Notes: generated by a model not told the origin, from the letters alone. A stretch of DNA of 18,552 nucleotides from Geobacter sp. UBA6802 (GCA_002452325.1 DKFG01000002.1:558-19109); one strand, 5' to 3'; shown: positions 7,866-14,691, counted from the first letter of the stretch. Made by a program: numbers and translations.

Positions 7866-8285
7866 ATGGAACTGGTAACCTGGCTTGACAGCTACAGCGT
7901 TGGTAATGAAAAACTGGACGGGCAGCACAAACGGATTGTGGCCATGATCAACGCATTGGGCGAGGCGATGCTGGCCGGTAATGAGCGTGCTGCGTTGATG
8001 AAGATCTTTTCCGATCTGGCAGGCTATGCCAAGACCCATTTCAGGGATGAGGAGAAACTGCTGGAGGAATCCAGTTATCCCGGCCTGAGCGAGCACCGGG
8101 AACGTCATAGCGACCTGAACCGACGCCTAGCCGACTACTACCGCACGTTTTACGTGGAAAGGGCGCCCCGAACCGATGAGGTGATGGATTTTCTGCAGCA
8201 CTGGCTGTTTGATCACATCCTTGAAGAAGATATGCGTTACCAGCCCCACCTTGCTGCAAGCAGCAACGCTGCAGAAAACAGCTAG
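7866..8285 (+). CDS. bacteriohemerythrin
   Basis: A 139-residue single-domain oxygen-binding protein starting at the ATG at 7866 (AAGGA 8 bases upstream). A reading from 7725 has no family similarity at its start. The di-iron ligands of the bacterial hemerythrin family can be seen in order: H21 in LDGQHKRI, a His and Glu in KTHFRDEEKLLEE, two His in LSEHRERHSDL, and His and Asp in the final DHILEEDMRY. The N-terminal LVTWLDSYSVGNEKLD is the usual start. It is soluble and carries no signal peptide. It should bind O2 reversibly at a carboxylate-bridged di-iron site, in O2 delivery, storage or sensing. The HD-GYP protein at 15873-17453 contains a second copy of this domain. A convergent EAL gene follows. 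Confidence 0.93.
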   Translation: MELVTWLDSYSVGNEKLDGQHKRIVAMINALGEAMLAGNERAALMKIFSDLAGYAKTHFRDEEKLLEESSYPGLSEHRERHSDLNRRLADYYRTFYVERAPRTDEVMDFLQHWLFDHILEEDMRYQPHLAASSNAAENS

Positions 8286-8289
8286 CCCC

Positions 8290-8315
8290 CTGCACAGCTC
8301 AGGGATGTTGTGCAG
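8290..8315. terminator. hairpin between convergent hemerythrin and EAL genes
   Basis: CTGCACA (8290-8296) and TGTGCAG (8309-8315) are perfect 7-bp arms around a 12-base loop in the 44-base gap between two convergent stops. The position suits a shared 3' end; the lack of a T-run leaves intrinsic termination unproven. Confidence 0.4.
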
Positions 8316-8329
8316 CCAAACTCATCTGC

Positions 8330-9394
8330 TTAGCCGCAGCACTCCACCCGGCGTACCGGCTCTGCCTCTGGTTTGGCAAACAGGTAGCCCTGGGCCAGCT
8401 CTGCACCATTTTGTTTTACGTAGACAAGTTCTTCACAGGTTTCTACCCCTTCAGCCAGCACCTTGATGTTGTTCGCCTTGGCGATCCCTGCCAGCGCCCC
8501 GAAGATTGACTGTTTGACCGGGTCTTTGTCAATCCCACGGATGATCTCCATATCCACCTTGATCAGGTCGGCCCCCAGGGCAGCCAGGGTGGCCAGGTTG
8601 GTGTGGCCGGAACCGATATCATCCAGGGCAGTGCGGAACCCCTTGCTGCGGTAGTAGTCCAGAATACCGCGCAGATGCTGCAGATCTGAGACCTGGTGGG
8701 TCTCCACCACCTCGAACACCACTCTGGCCGGATCGTACTCCAGTTGTTGAGCCCAGTGCAGGGTACTCTGCAGGCAGGTCTCAGGCACATAAATTGAGGT
8801 AGGGATAAAGTTGATAAAGATATCAACACTGACCTTCTTGACGGCTGCCGTCTTGAGGGCGTTTTCGCGGCAGAGACGATCCAGATAGAAAAGCAGGTCA
8901 TTCTCTTCGGCCAGTTTGAACAACAGAGAAGGCGGCATCAGGGAGCCGTCAGGTTTGACCCCGCGTGAAAGACATTCGTAGGCCACGATTTCATGGCTGG
9001 GCAGAGAGACGATCGGCTGGAACCAGGTGGTGAGGGAGTTGTTCTCAAAGATATCGAGAAATTCGCGGTTGTTGAGCAGAAAAAACCATTTTTTGAGGCT
9101 TTTGGTGCGGGAGAAGGCGGAGAAATCCAGCTGTTGCCCCTGTTCCAGAAACAGCAGGCTGATCCCTTCGCTCTCCACCTCGGCCAGGTCAGCTCGACGG
9201 GAAAGACAGGCCACCAGCTGCTGAAAGCTGACCACCTGCACCCGGATCACGTCACCTTCAGGCCTGGCTGTTTGCCCTTCTTCCTTCAGGATAACCAGCA
9301 GCTTGGCCTGTAACGGTTCAACGCTGCAGTTAAAGAACGCCTCACCGGCTGACGGGCTGATGGTGGGCAGGGTACCGCATTTTTTACAGGTCAT
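8330..9394 (-). CDS. EAL-domain c-di-GMP phosphodiesterase
   Basis: A 354-residue protein. The ATG at 9394 is chosen because AAGGTG lies 6 bases before it; a GTG three codons upstream has no ribosome-binding site. Residues 1-110 are an N-terminal region beginning MTCKKCG (a single CxxC, perhaps half a metal site or redox pair) with no known domain. The EAL domain runs from about 115 to 345. The signature Glu is in ECL (140-142), Asn 195 in FINF, paired Glu in FEVVET, the double Asp in DDIGSG (258-263), Lys 279 in IKVD, Glu 315 in LAEGVE and Gln 335 in AQGY. With all metal and catalytic residues present it should hydrolyse c-di-GMP to pGpG. No transmembrane segment was seen, so it is cytosolic. 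It follows the second toxin gene on the same strand by 51 bases and may be read with it. The input signal is unknown. Confidence 0.9.
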   Translation of the reverse strand: MTCKKCGTLPTISPSAGEAFFNCSVEPLQAKLLVILKEEGQTARPEGDVIRVQVVSFQQLVACLSRRADLAEVESEGISLLFLEQGQQLDFSAFSRTKSLKKWFFLLNNREFLDIFENNSLTTWFQPIVSLPSHEIVAYECLSRGVKPDGSLMPPSLLFKLAEENDLLFYLDRLCRENALKTAAVKKVSVDIFINFIPTSIYVPETCLQSTLHWAQQLEYDPARVVFEVVETHQVSDLQHLRGILDYYRSKGFRTALDDIGSGHTNLATLAALGADLIKVDMEIIRGIDKDPVKQSIFGALAGIAKANNIKVLAEGVETCEELVYVKQNGAELAQGYLFAKPEAEPVRRVECCG

Positions 9395-9445
9395 GGCGAA
9401 CACCTTGCAATTGAAATAAAGTCAGACGAGCATAACCGTGTCACT

Positions 9446-9808
9446 TTAGCGGGCAACCTGGGCATCATGGGTCAGCAGCCTGAGCGGCTCGAAGAGGGCC
9501 TGAGCGAGTAAAATCCGGTCAAACGGGTCGGCGTGCAGCAACGGCAACGATTCAACCGCAGCAGTATGCTCAGGGCTGATTGCAAGCAGACGGTAGCCCG
9601 ATTCCCGAAACCAGGCCAGGGCAGCGGATCCGGAAACCGGCATATTGGTTCGCCCCAGGCTATGCTTGATGGAGATCTCCCAGACTGATGCCGCGCTGAC
9701 ACATATCTCGTGTTCCGGTGCGGTAATCAACGCCCGCGCAGTACCAGAGAGCCGTGGATCATCGCTGATTGCCCACAGTGCAATGTGTGTATCAAGCAGC
9801 AGTCTCAT
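9446..9808 (-). CDS. PIN-domain toxin of a Phd-type toxin-antitoxin pair
   Basis: A 120-residue VapC-like ribonuclease. The four PIN acids are D6 in LLLDTHIALW, E44 in SVWEISIKHSLG, D97 in HADPFDRILLAQA and D115 in LLTHDAQ. The DTHIALW start and the DPFDR motif mark the PIN subgroup usually paired with Phd/YefM antitoxins, different from the toxin at 6504-6914. It overlaps the antitoxin stop by ATGA and is intact and full length, so it is probably active as an RNase when its antitoxin is lost. Its RNA target cannot be inferred. Confidence 0.88.
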   Translation of the reverse strand: MRLLLDTHIALWAISDDPRLSGTARALITAPEHEICVSAASVWEISIKHSLGRTNMPVSGSAALAWFRESGYRLLAISPEHTAAVESLPLLHADPFDRILLAQALFEPLRLLTHDAQVAR

Positions 9809-10050
9809 ACGGTTTCACTGCCAAACATGTGTGCAATCACTTCATTATCGGCATCAAAGGTATCTGGCAGCACAAAGACCCCCTTGGCAACCCCGAGCCG
9901 CTTTCCCACCGGCTTTTCTGCAAGTGGGGCCAGACGGGCAACCGGCCTGCCGTTGCGGGCAATCACCACCTCGTCTTCACGCCCCGTCTCAATTGCTTCA
10001 ACCAGTTTCGAGAGATTGGTTTTTGCTTCAAACATATTGACGTATTGCAT
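9805..10050 (-). CDS. Phd/YefM-family antitoxin
   Basis: An 81-residue protein. The start at 10050 has AGGGGGTG 5-6 bases upstream. Residues 1-50 have the Phd/YefM pattern: VNMFEAKTNLSKLVEAIETG, then the EVVIARNGRPVARLAP strand pair. The remaining C-terminal residues would bind and block the PIN toxin encoded next. The N-terminal part binds DNA as a dimer, probably at the palindrome at 10061-10081. The neighbour upstream on the same strand is the ubiB-like gene, 64 bases away. The gap contains the operator, so this pair is likely transcribed from its own promoter. Confidence 0.88.
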   Translation of the reverse strand: MQYVNMFEAKTNLSKLVEAIETGREDEVVIARNGRPVARLAPLAEKPVGKRLGVAKGVFVLPDTFDADNEVIAHMFGSETV

Positions 10051-10060
10051 AGCGCACCCC

Positions 10061-10081
10061 CTGCTAAACCAAGTCTAGCAG
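10061..10081 (-). promoter_or_regulatory. operator palindrome of the Phd/PIN operon
   Basis: CTGCTA (10061-10066) and TAGCAG (10076-10081) form perfect arms. Two further symmetric pairs lie inside (AC at 10068-10069, GT at 10073-10074). It ends 11 bases before the antitoxin ATG. Phd-type antitoxins bind such short palindromes to repress their own operon; binding here is inferred. Confidence 0.55.
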
Positions 10082-10114
10082 AACCACCTCTATTAGGCAA
10101 GCAGCCGAAATGTA

Positions 10115-11686
10115 TTACAACTTTTTCCACCAGATCAGTTTGATCACCGCCACCCCCAGACAGGCCAGCGACAGCCAGCCGGCTGCCGGATGCGGCATCC
10201 CCCGCAGGTAAAAGGCCAGGGCGGTCAGCAGACCGATCCAGGTCATCTGACGCAGCCACTGCTGGGCCGGACGCAGCAGGGCGCGGCGGTCATCCTCAGC
10301 CAGATGGACAACCAGATCGCCGTGCTGCAGGGTATCCACCAGATGACGGGCCTTGACCAGGGTCAACGGCAACTGGGCCAGTTCATGGGTCACTACCCCC
10401 CAGAGACTGTCCCGCTCCCCCAGTGCCCGGGTCAGGTTGGCCTTCAGCACCGGCAGTACATCCTTGATGCCGTTGTAGTTCTCGATATAACTGGTACCCA
10501 GCCCCTCGATGATGGAGCTGGCCCGCATAACATAGATGATCTCCTGAGGCAGTTTGAAGGGATATTCCTTGAGGGCATCCATGACCCCGAAGGCCAGATC
10601 TTGCATACTGGTGGCGGAGAGCTGGTCGTTGTCAAAGATCCGAAAGATCTCTTCGGCCAGGCCGGTCAGTTCATCCTGAGGCGCACTGTCGGTGATGATC
10701 CCCAGTTTGCGGGTAGCCTGCACCAGCAGCTCAAAATCCCGTTCGTAGGCGGCCTTGACCGTGTTGATCATGGCCAGACGGGTGGCATTGGGGATCCGGC
10801 TGACCATACCGAAGTCCAGCAGCACCAGTTCACCCTCCGTGGTCACCAGCAGGTTGCCGGGATGGGGGTCGGCATGAAAGAAGCCCTTTACCAGCATCTG
10901 CTCGGTATAGAACAGCACCAGCCGTTCCATCAGCCCCTCAAAAGAGACCTGCAGGCCGGACAGCCGCTCCCGGTCATCAAAGCGAACCCCTTCTTCAAAG
11001 CTCATGACCAGGGCATCGTGGGAACAAAAATTGGGGTACGGCAGCGGCATCCTGATGCCGGCATTGGGGTAGGCCTGACGGAACCGTTCCAGATTGGACA
11101 GCTCCATCAGCATGTCCACTTCCTGCAGGATGGTACGACGGAAGGCGATCAGTACCGCCTCGATAGAGTTGCGGGTGTATTCGGCAAAAAGCGGGTGCAG
11201 CAGGCTCAGAAACCAGCCCAGCAGACGGATATCCTCCCGTACCACCTGCTCAATCCGGTTGCGGCGCAGCTTGACCGCCACCCGACTGCCGTCCAGCAGC
11301 ACGGCACGGTGTACCTGACCAATGGAGGCACAGGCAAGGGGACGATGGTCAAACGCCTGAAAGCAATCCCCCTTGCCAAAGGCCCGCTCAAAGACCTGCT
11401 GCAGGTCGTTCTCTGACATGGCCGGCAGCTGATCATGCAGCTGACGCAGGGCCTCCAGATAGCTGACAGAAAAAAAGTCGGCCCGGGTGGCCAGTACCTG
11501 GGCCAGCTTGATGAAGCTGGCCCCCAGTTGTTCAATGGCGTTGACCAGGTCTTGGGGCGCAAGGGGGCTGATTCCCAGCCAGCTTGGCCGTTTGCGGATC
11601 AGCAGAAAGACCGTCAGCAGCACCCGGAAGACCCGGTAGACCCGTACCGGGTGGTACTGCCTGATGAGCAGCGAAAGCGAGGACAC
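10115..11686 (-). CDS. UbiB/ABC1 (AarF)-family kinase-like membrane protein
   Basis: A 523-residue protein with a GTG start 4 bases after the stop of the phasin-like gene. The UbiB hallmarks are in order: the K-x-x-Q motif in LGASFIKLAQ (K60, Q63), the Ala-rich loop PLACASIGQVHRA (117-128) replacing a kinase glycine loop, the catalytic Lys 139 in VAVKL, Glu 189 in LQEV, HADPHPGNL (271-279) and the metal Asp in LDFG (291). Residues 481-523 hold two C-terminal transmembrane helices ending in KK. UbiB proteins are ATPases needed for isoprenoid-quinone or lipid handling. In an organism likely to use menaquinone the exact role is unclear. It is the third gene of an operon with the 82-residue protein and the phasin-like protein. 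Phasin-like neighbours next to UbiB homologues may point to a lipid-associated function, which is inference. Confidence 0.9.
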   Translation of the reverse strand: MSSLSLLIRQYHPVRVYRVFRVLLTVFLLIRKRPSWLGISPLAPQDLVNAIEQLGASFIKLAQVLATRADFFSVSYLEALRQLHDQLPAMSENDLQQVFERAFGKGDCFQAFDHRPLACASIGQVHRAVLLDGSRVAVKLRRNRIEQVVREDIRLLGWFLSLLHPLFAEYTRNSIEAVLIAFRRTILQEVDMLMELSNLERFRQAYPNAGIRMPLPYPNFCSHDALVMSFEEGVRFDDRERLSGLQVSFEGLMERLVLFYTEQMLVKGFFHADPHPGNLLVTTEGELVLLDFGMVSRIPNATRLAMINTVKAAYERDFELLVQATRKLGIITDSAPQDELTGLAEEIFRIFDNDQLSATSMQDLAFGVMDALKEYPFKLPQEIIYVMRASSIIEGLGTSYIENYNGIKDVLPVLKANLTRALGERDSLWGVVTHELAQLPLTLVKARHLVDTLQHGDLVVHLAEDDRRALLRPAQQWLRQMTWIGLLTALAFYLRGMPHPAAGWLSLACLGVAVIKLIWWKKL

Positions 11687-11690
11687 CGAC

Positions 11691-11984
11691 TTACGGCTGA
11701 CCCTGACGCTGCTTTGCCAGCTCCTCCCGCAACGCCTCCAGATCGGCCTTGGTGGCCAACCCCAGCTCGTCCATTGCCTCTTTCAGCAGCTCCTTCATCT
11801 CATCTTTCAGCCTGCCGCGCTCCTCGCTCCCCTTGGCCACGGCCTGGTCGAAGAACTCACGGGCCTTGCGCTCATTTTCTTCTTTCGCATCCCTGGCCGA
11901 CTCACCGGCCTGTTCCAGTTTCTCTTTGGCCAGCAGGGCGCTGCCCAACCCGAAGTAAAACAGCTGCTCAAGTTTCTCTTTCAT
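11691..11984 (-). CDS. phasin-like coiled-coil protein
   Basis: A 97-residue, highly charged helical protein: MKEKLEQLFYFGLGSALL at the start, then repeated KEK, ARDAKEENERKA and KDEMKELLKEAM segments, ending in a Gln/Gly/Pro tail. The short hydrophobic N-terminus followed by a long amphipathic coil is the look of the phasin / polyhydroxyalkanoate granule-associated group of small proteins. No PHA synthase gene is in the window, so granule association is unproven. A GGGGA ribosome-binding site sits before the ATG and overlaps the end of the upstream gene's last codons. Only four bases separate its stop from the ubiB-like start, so the two are almost certainly co-translated. Confidence 0.75.
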   Translation of the reverse strand: MKEKLEQLFYFGLGSALLAKEKLEQAGESARDAKEENERKAREFFDQAVAKGSEERGRLKDEMKELLKEAMDELGLATKADLEALREELAKQRQGQP

Positions 11985-11988
11985 GGTG

Positions 11989-12237
11989 TTATTCCCCTTT
12001 CCCGTTCAACTCCGCCAATACTGCTTCATGGGCCGCCACCGAGGCATCCAGACCGGCATTGCCGATGGCTCCCCGACCGGTCCAGTCATTACCCTGCCTG
12101 ATATACAGGCTCTTCAAGGTCTGGCTGATCTGTCGACGGGCTGCCAACGGATCCTGCTGTGCCAGATCACTGAGCACAGTATACACAGAGTCAAAGGTTT
12201 CGTCATAACGTTCTTCGATATAGGCGGTCATAGACAT
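11989..12237 (-). CDS. small protein of unknown function, first gene of the phasin-ubiB operon
   Basis: An 82-residue protein I do not recognise. It begins MSMTAYIEERYDETFDSVY, has an RRQISQTLKSLYIRQG segment, then a G-rich turn and a helical AAHEAVLAEL end. It is soluble, mostly helical and without signal or membrane segments. The start at 12237 is backed by GGAGG about 7 bases upstream. It ends 4 bases before the phasin-like gene. The truncated flavoprotein reading frame (12228-12341) runs into its first codons in another frame, so translation of the remnant may couple to it. No separate promoter is visible between 12237 and the divergent region, so its transcripts probably begin upstream of 12341. 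Confidence 0.75.
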   Translation of the reverse strand: MSMTAYIEERYDETFDSVYTVLSDLAQQDPLAARRQISQTLKSLYIRQGNDWTGRGAIGNAGLDASVAAHEAVLAELNGKGE

Positions 12238-12341
12238 AATGCTTCCTCCGTGATTGTCGTTCCCTGATGACCCGAACCCTGCAGTGACACCGCAGCGGAC
12301 GCCCCTGCCACGCCTGCTCCTATGACCGCGATCTGTGCCAT
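12228..12341 (-). pseudogene. truncated start of an FAD/NAD(P)-dependent oxidoreductase gene
   Basis: Read on the minus strand from the ATG at 12341, 37 codons run MAQIAVIGAGVAGAS, then a short helix ending GHQ, then GTTITEEALCL and a TGA. VIGAGVAG is the GxGxxG dinucleotide-binding loop at the extreme N-terminus of renalase-like/amine-oxidase-type FAD proteins, which continue GHxVTxFEK. Here the similarity stops after GHQ (near 12264), and the sequence passes straight into the ribosome-binding site of the 82-residue gene. The other several hundred codons are gone. In many bacteria such a flavoprotein gene is a neighbour of a LitR/CarH-type regulator and a photolyase gene, which matches the divergent regulator at 12434. 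AAGG before the ATG shows the old start site is preserved, so the peptide may still be made. Confidence 0.7.
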
Positions 12342-12433
12342 ACTCTTTTTACCTTTCAGACAGAATGTCACTGGACAAGATGTTTATTTATTGTTAATTT
12401 CACATCAAAATTATTTTTTGTCTAGGACAAAAT
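12342..12433. promoter_or_regulatory. divergent AT-rich control region with TGTC/GACA half-sites
   Basis: This 92-base region is much more AT-rich than its surroundings. A perfect palindrome, TTTTGTC-TAG-GACAAAA (12416-12432), lies directly before the MerR start and includes its AGGA ribosome-binding site. A cluster of the same half-sites, GACA-GAA-TGTC-ACTG-GACA (12359-12377), lies near the start of the flavoprotein remnant. Repeated half-sites at both ends fit binding by the divergent MerR/B12 regulator, with control of both directions. The exact -35 and -10 boxes could not be fixed. Confidence 0.5.
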
Positions 12434-13324
12434 ATGGCGAGCAACTTTTTTTCTATCCAAGAGCTGGCACAAGAAACCGGAATCAGCAAGGACACCCTGC
12501 GGATATGGGAGCGACGCTACGGCTTTCCACTGCCCCAGCGTGGCCAACACAACGAGCGAGCCTATCCGGCTGAACAGCTGGAACAGTTGCGTCTGATCAA
12601 ACAGCTGATGGACAGCGGCATCCGGCCGGGCAAGCTGGCTACACTGAATCTGATGCAGCTGCAGGAACTGGCTCAAGAACAGCAGACCGCCCCTCCAGAC
12701 GATCTGGCACCCCTGCTGGAGCTGGTGGCACGCGGACAGCAGCGGGAACTGCGGTTACAGCTGGAGTCGCTGCTGCTGCAGCAGGGGGTGAAGACCTTTC
12801 TGATCGAAACCGTGGCCCCGCTGAACCATGCCGTGGGTGAGGCCTGGTTTGCCGGCCGGATCGGGGTTCTGGATGAGCACCTGTTTGCGGAGCAGCTGAG
12901 CGGTTTACTGCAGGGGACGCTGTCAGGTATGCGTCCTGACAGTGAGACCAGCCGGGCGCTGCTGACCACCCTGCCGGGTGAGCAGCACGGTATCGGCCTT
13001 TTGATGGCAGCCTGCATGCTGGCTCGGGGCGGGGTAGAACCGGTCCTGCCGGGAGTACAGCTGCCGCTTGAGGAGATAGTCCGGGGGGCCACAACGCAGC
13101 GCTGCAGTATCGTGGGGATCTCCTGCAGCAGTTACATGAACAGGCGGACCATAGCGACCCAGCTGGTACGTCTGCGCAAACTGCTGCCGGTATCGATTGA
13201 GTTGTGGGTCGGCGGCAGCGGGACCAACGGACTGACGGCACTGCCGCGCAGCATCAGGATTTTCAGCAACCTGGAGCAGATAGGTGCGGCACTGCAGCAA
13301 CCAGACCGGTTTTTGGGAGATTAG
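12434..13324 (+). CDS. MerR-family regulator with cobalamin-binding domain (CarH/LitR-like photoreceptor type)
   Basis: A 296-residue protein. Residues 5-75 are a MerR winged helix (FSIQELAQETGISKDTLRIWERRYGF is split by the recognition helix). Residues about 88-165 are the four-helix B12 cap, and residues about 172-296 a Rossmann-type B12-binding domain. The cap contains W138 followed after nine residues by E148-H149, the W-x9-EH signature of light-sensing CarH proteins. The B12 domain contains E183-x-H185-x-x-G188, whose His is the expected lower cobalt ligand, and a late VGGSGT loop. CarH/LitR proteins bind DNA as adenosylcobalamin-bound tetramers in the dark and fall apart in light, releasing repression. 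The motif set predicts B12 binding and light response here; this is inference from family knowledge. It is divergent from the flavoprotein remnant, with no photolyase in the window. Confidence 0.85.
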   Translation: MASNFFSIQELAQETGISKDTLRIWERRYGFPLPQRGQHNERAYPAEQLEQLRLIKQLMDSGIRPGKLATLNLMQLQELAQEQQTAPPDDLAPLLELVARGQQRELRLQLESLLLQQGVKTFLIETVAPLNHAVGEAWFAGRIGVLDEHLFAEQLSGLLQGTLSGMRPDSETSRALLTTLPGEQHGIGLLMAACMLARGGVEPVLPGVQLPLEEIVRGATTQRCSIVGISCSSYMNRRTIATQLVRLRKLLPVSIELWVGGSGTNGLTALPRSIRIFSNLEQIGAALQQPDRFLGD

Positions 13325-13327
13325 ACC

Positions 13328-13485
13328 ATGCCGATCCAGTTCAGCTATTGTCCCGGCTGCTGGAAGAAACCGGTCTGCATGTCGCAGTGGGTGCGGTGTG
13401 CCGCAAACTTGACCGGATGCACCGCTCAGGTGAGCTGTATCGCTGGCTTGAGCTGGTGCAGCAACTGGAAGAGACACCGATGTGA
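13328..13485 (+). pseudogene. small unknown gene, apparently frame-shifted just after its start
   Basis: An ATG at 13328 has GGGAG about 8 bases upstream, three bases after the MerR stop. The frame that looks coding (PVQLLSRLLEETGLHV, then RKLDRMHRSGELYRWLELVQ, ending ETPM and TGA at 13485) is not in phase with it. The product read from the ATG is rich in Cys and Trp and implausible. One missing base after ATGCC would restore a protein of about 52 residues starting MPDPVQLL. Alternatives are a weak TTG start at 13345 or no gene at all. I do not recognise the protein. It would be translationally linked to the MerR gene. Confidence 0.4.
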
Positions 13486-13493
13486 CACCCCGC

Positions 13494-13521
13494 TTGCAAT
13501 GTCAGAAAAACCGGCTACACT
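13494..13521 (+). promoter_or_regulatory. possible promoter for the SPFH/zinc-ribbon operon
   Basis: TTGCAA (13494-13499), a 16-base spacer and TACACT (13516-13521), 44 bases before the ATG at 13566. Each box matches consensus at four of six positions. An inner AGAGGAGG ribosome-binding site follows at about 13552-13559. Confidence 0.35.
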
Positions 13522-13565
13522 TGCTCCTCAGCTGGACATGAATCTCCACACAGAGGAGGTGCCCT

Positions 13566-14690
13566 ATGGCCCTGTGGGACAAGCTGAAAGCAGAACTGAT
13601 CGACATCATTCAATGGCTTGACGACACCAACGATACCCTGCTCTACCGTTTCCCCCGCTACAACAATGAGATTAAATACAACGCCAAACTGTTGGTGCGC
13701 GAAGGCCAGGCCGCGGTCTTTATCAACGAAGGCCAGCTGGCCGATCTCTTTGGCCCCGGCACCCATACCCTGACCACCCAGAACCTGCCGATCCTGGCTA
13801 CCCTCAAGGGTTGGAAGTACGGCTTTGAATCCCCCTTCAAGGCCGAGGTCTACTTTGTCTCCACCCGCCAGTTCACCAACCTGAAGTGGGGTACCCCCGG
13901 CCCCTGCACCATGCGCGATCCGGAGTTTGGTGCGGTGCGGGTGACCGCCTTCGGCATCTATGCCATCAAGATCAAGGATCCGGTGGTCTTTATCCGGGAA
14001 ATTGCCGGCACTGACGGTGAATTTACCACTGAAGAGATCCAGGACAACCTGAAGGGCAAGATCGGGATGCGGATCAAGGAGGTGATGCCGGAACTGAAGA
14101 TCCCGGTCATCGACCTGGAGAGCAAGGTCTATACCCTGGGTGAGATGCTGAAGGAACGGATCGCCCCGTCTTTTGAAGGGTTCGGCATCGCGCTGACTGA
14201 GGTGCAGGTGCAGGATGTGGGTCTGCCCGAGGAGGTGGAGCGGGCGATTGACAAGGCCGGAGCCATGCGGGCAATCGGCAATATGCAGACCTTTACCCAG
14301 TACGAAACCGCCAATGCCATCAAGGACGCCGCTAACAATCCGGGGGGGCTTGCAGCGGCAGGGGTAGGGATGGGGATGGGATTCGGCATGGGTGGCCAGA
14401 TGGCCGGTGCCATGGGCGGCATGTTTGCCGGACAGCCTCAGCAGGCGTCACCACCTGCATCCGGCACAGCCCCGCCGCCACTGCCGCCACAGCTGCAGCT
14501 GTTTGTTGCCCTGAACGGTCAGCAGAGCGGCCCCTTTGACCTGTCGGCATTGCAACAACTGGTGCAATCAGGACAGCTGACCCGCGAGACCCTGGTCTGG
14601 AAACAGGGCATGGCAAGCTGGGCTTCAGCCGCCACTGTTGCTGAGCTGACTGACCTCTTTGGTAGCGTACCGCCGCCGATACCGCAATAA
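13566..14690 (+). CDS. SPFH-domain protein with C-terminal GYF_2 domain (YdjI-like)
   Basis: A 374-residue protein preceded by a strong GAGGAGG site. Residues 1-50 are the start typical of YdjI/virion-core-like proteins (MALWDKLKAELIDIIQWLDD). Residues about 35-240 are an SPFH fold (LLVREGQAAVFINEGQLADL, TPGPCTMRDPEFG, VRVTAFGIYAIKI). Residues about 262-295 are a Gly/Met/Ala-rich linker. Residues about 309-365 are a GYF_2 (DUF4339) domain: FVALNGQQSGPFDLSALQQL, then LVWKQGMASWASA. SPFH proteins assemble into rings or scaffolds on membranes; GYF_2 modules bind other proteins. In Bacillus subtilis YdjI belongs to the PspA-linked envelope-stress group with zinc-ribbon YdjG and TPM-domain YdjH. 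The next gene is indeed a zinc-ribbon protein. A role in membrane organisation or stress is inferred. Confidence 0.88.
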   Translation: MALWDKLKAELIDIIQWLDDTNDTLLYRFPRYNNEIKYNAKLLVREGQAAVFINEGQLADLFGPGTHTLTTQNLPILATLKGWKYGFESPFKAEVYFVSTRQFTNLKWGTPGPCTMRDPEFGAVRVTAFGIYAIKIKDPVVFIREIAGTDGEFTTEEIQDNLKGKIGMRIKEVMPELKIPVIDLESKVYTLGEMLKERIAPSFEGFGIALTEVQVQDVGLPEEVERAIDKAGAMRAIGNMQTFTQYETANAIKDAANNPGGLAAAGVGMGMGFGMGGQMAGAMGGMFAGQPQQASPPASGTAPPPLPPQLQLFVALNGQQSGPFDLSALQQLVQSGQLTRETLVWKQGMASWASAATVAELTDLFGSVPPPIPQ

Positions 14691-14691
14691 T

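Noticed and set aside
9417..9448. Inverted repeat TAAAGT / ACTTTA around the second PIN-toxin stop, considered as a terminator
   Set aside because: Arms are AT-rich and short, with a 20-base spacer and no proper T-run; too weak to call.
10190..11416. A 408-residue open frame on the plus strand opposite the ubiB-like gene
   Set aside because: It is rich in Gln, His and Gly as expected for an antisense shadow, lacks a ribosome-binding site, and the opposite strand carries clear UbiB motifs.
12639..13241. A 200-residue open frame opposite the MerR/B12 gene
   Set aside because: The Arg/Pro/Ala/Ser-rich composition marks it as a shadow; the plus strand encodes an unmistakable two-domain regulator.
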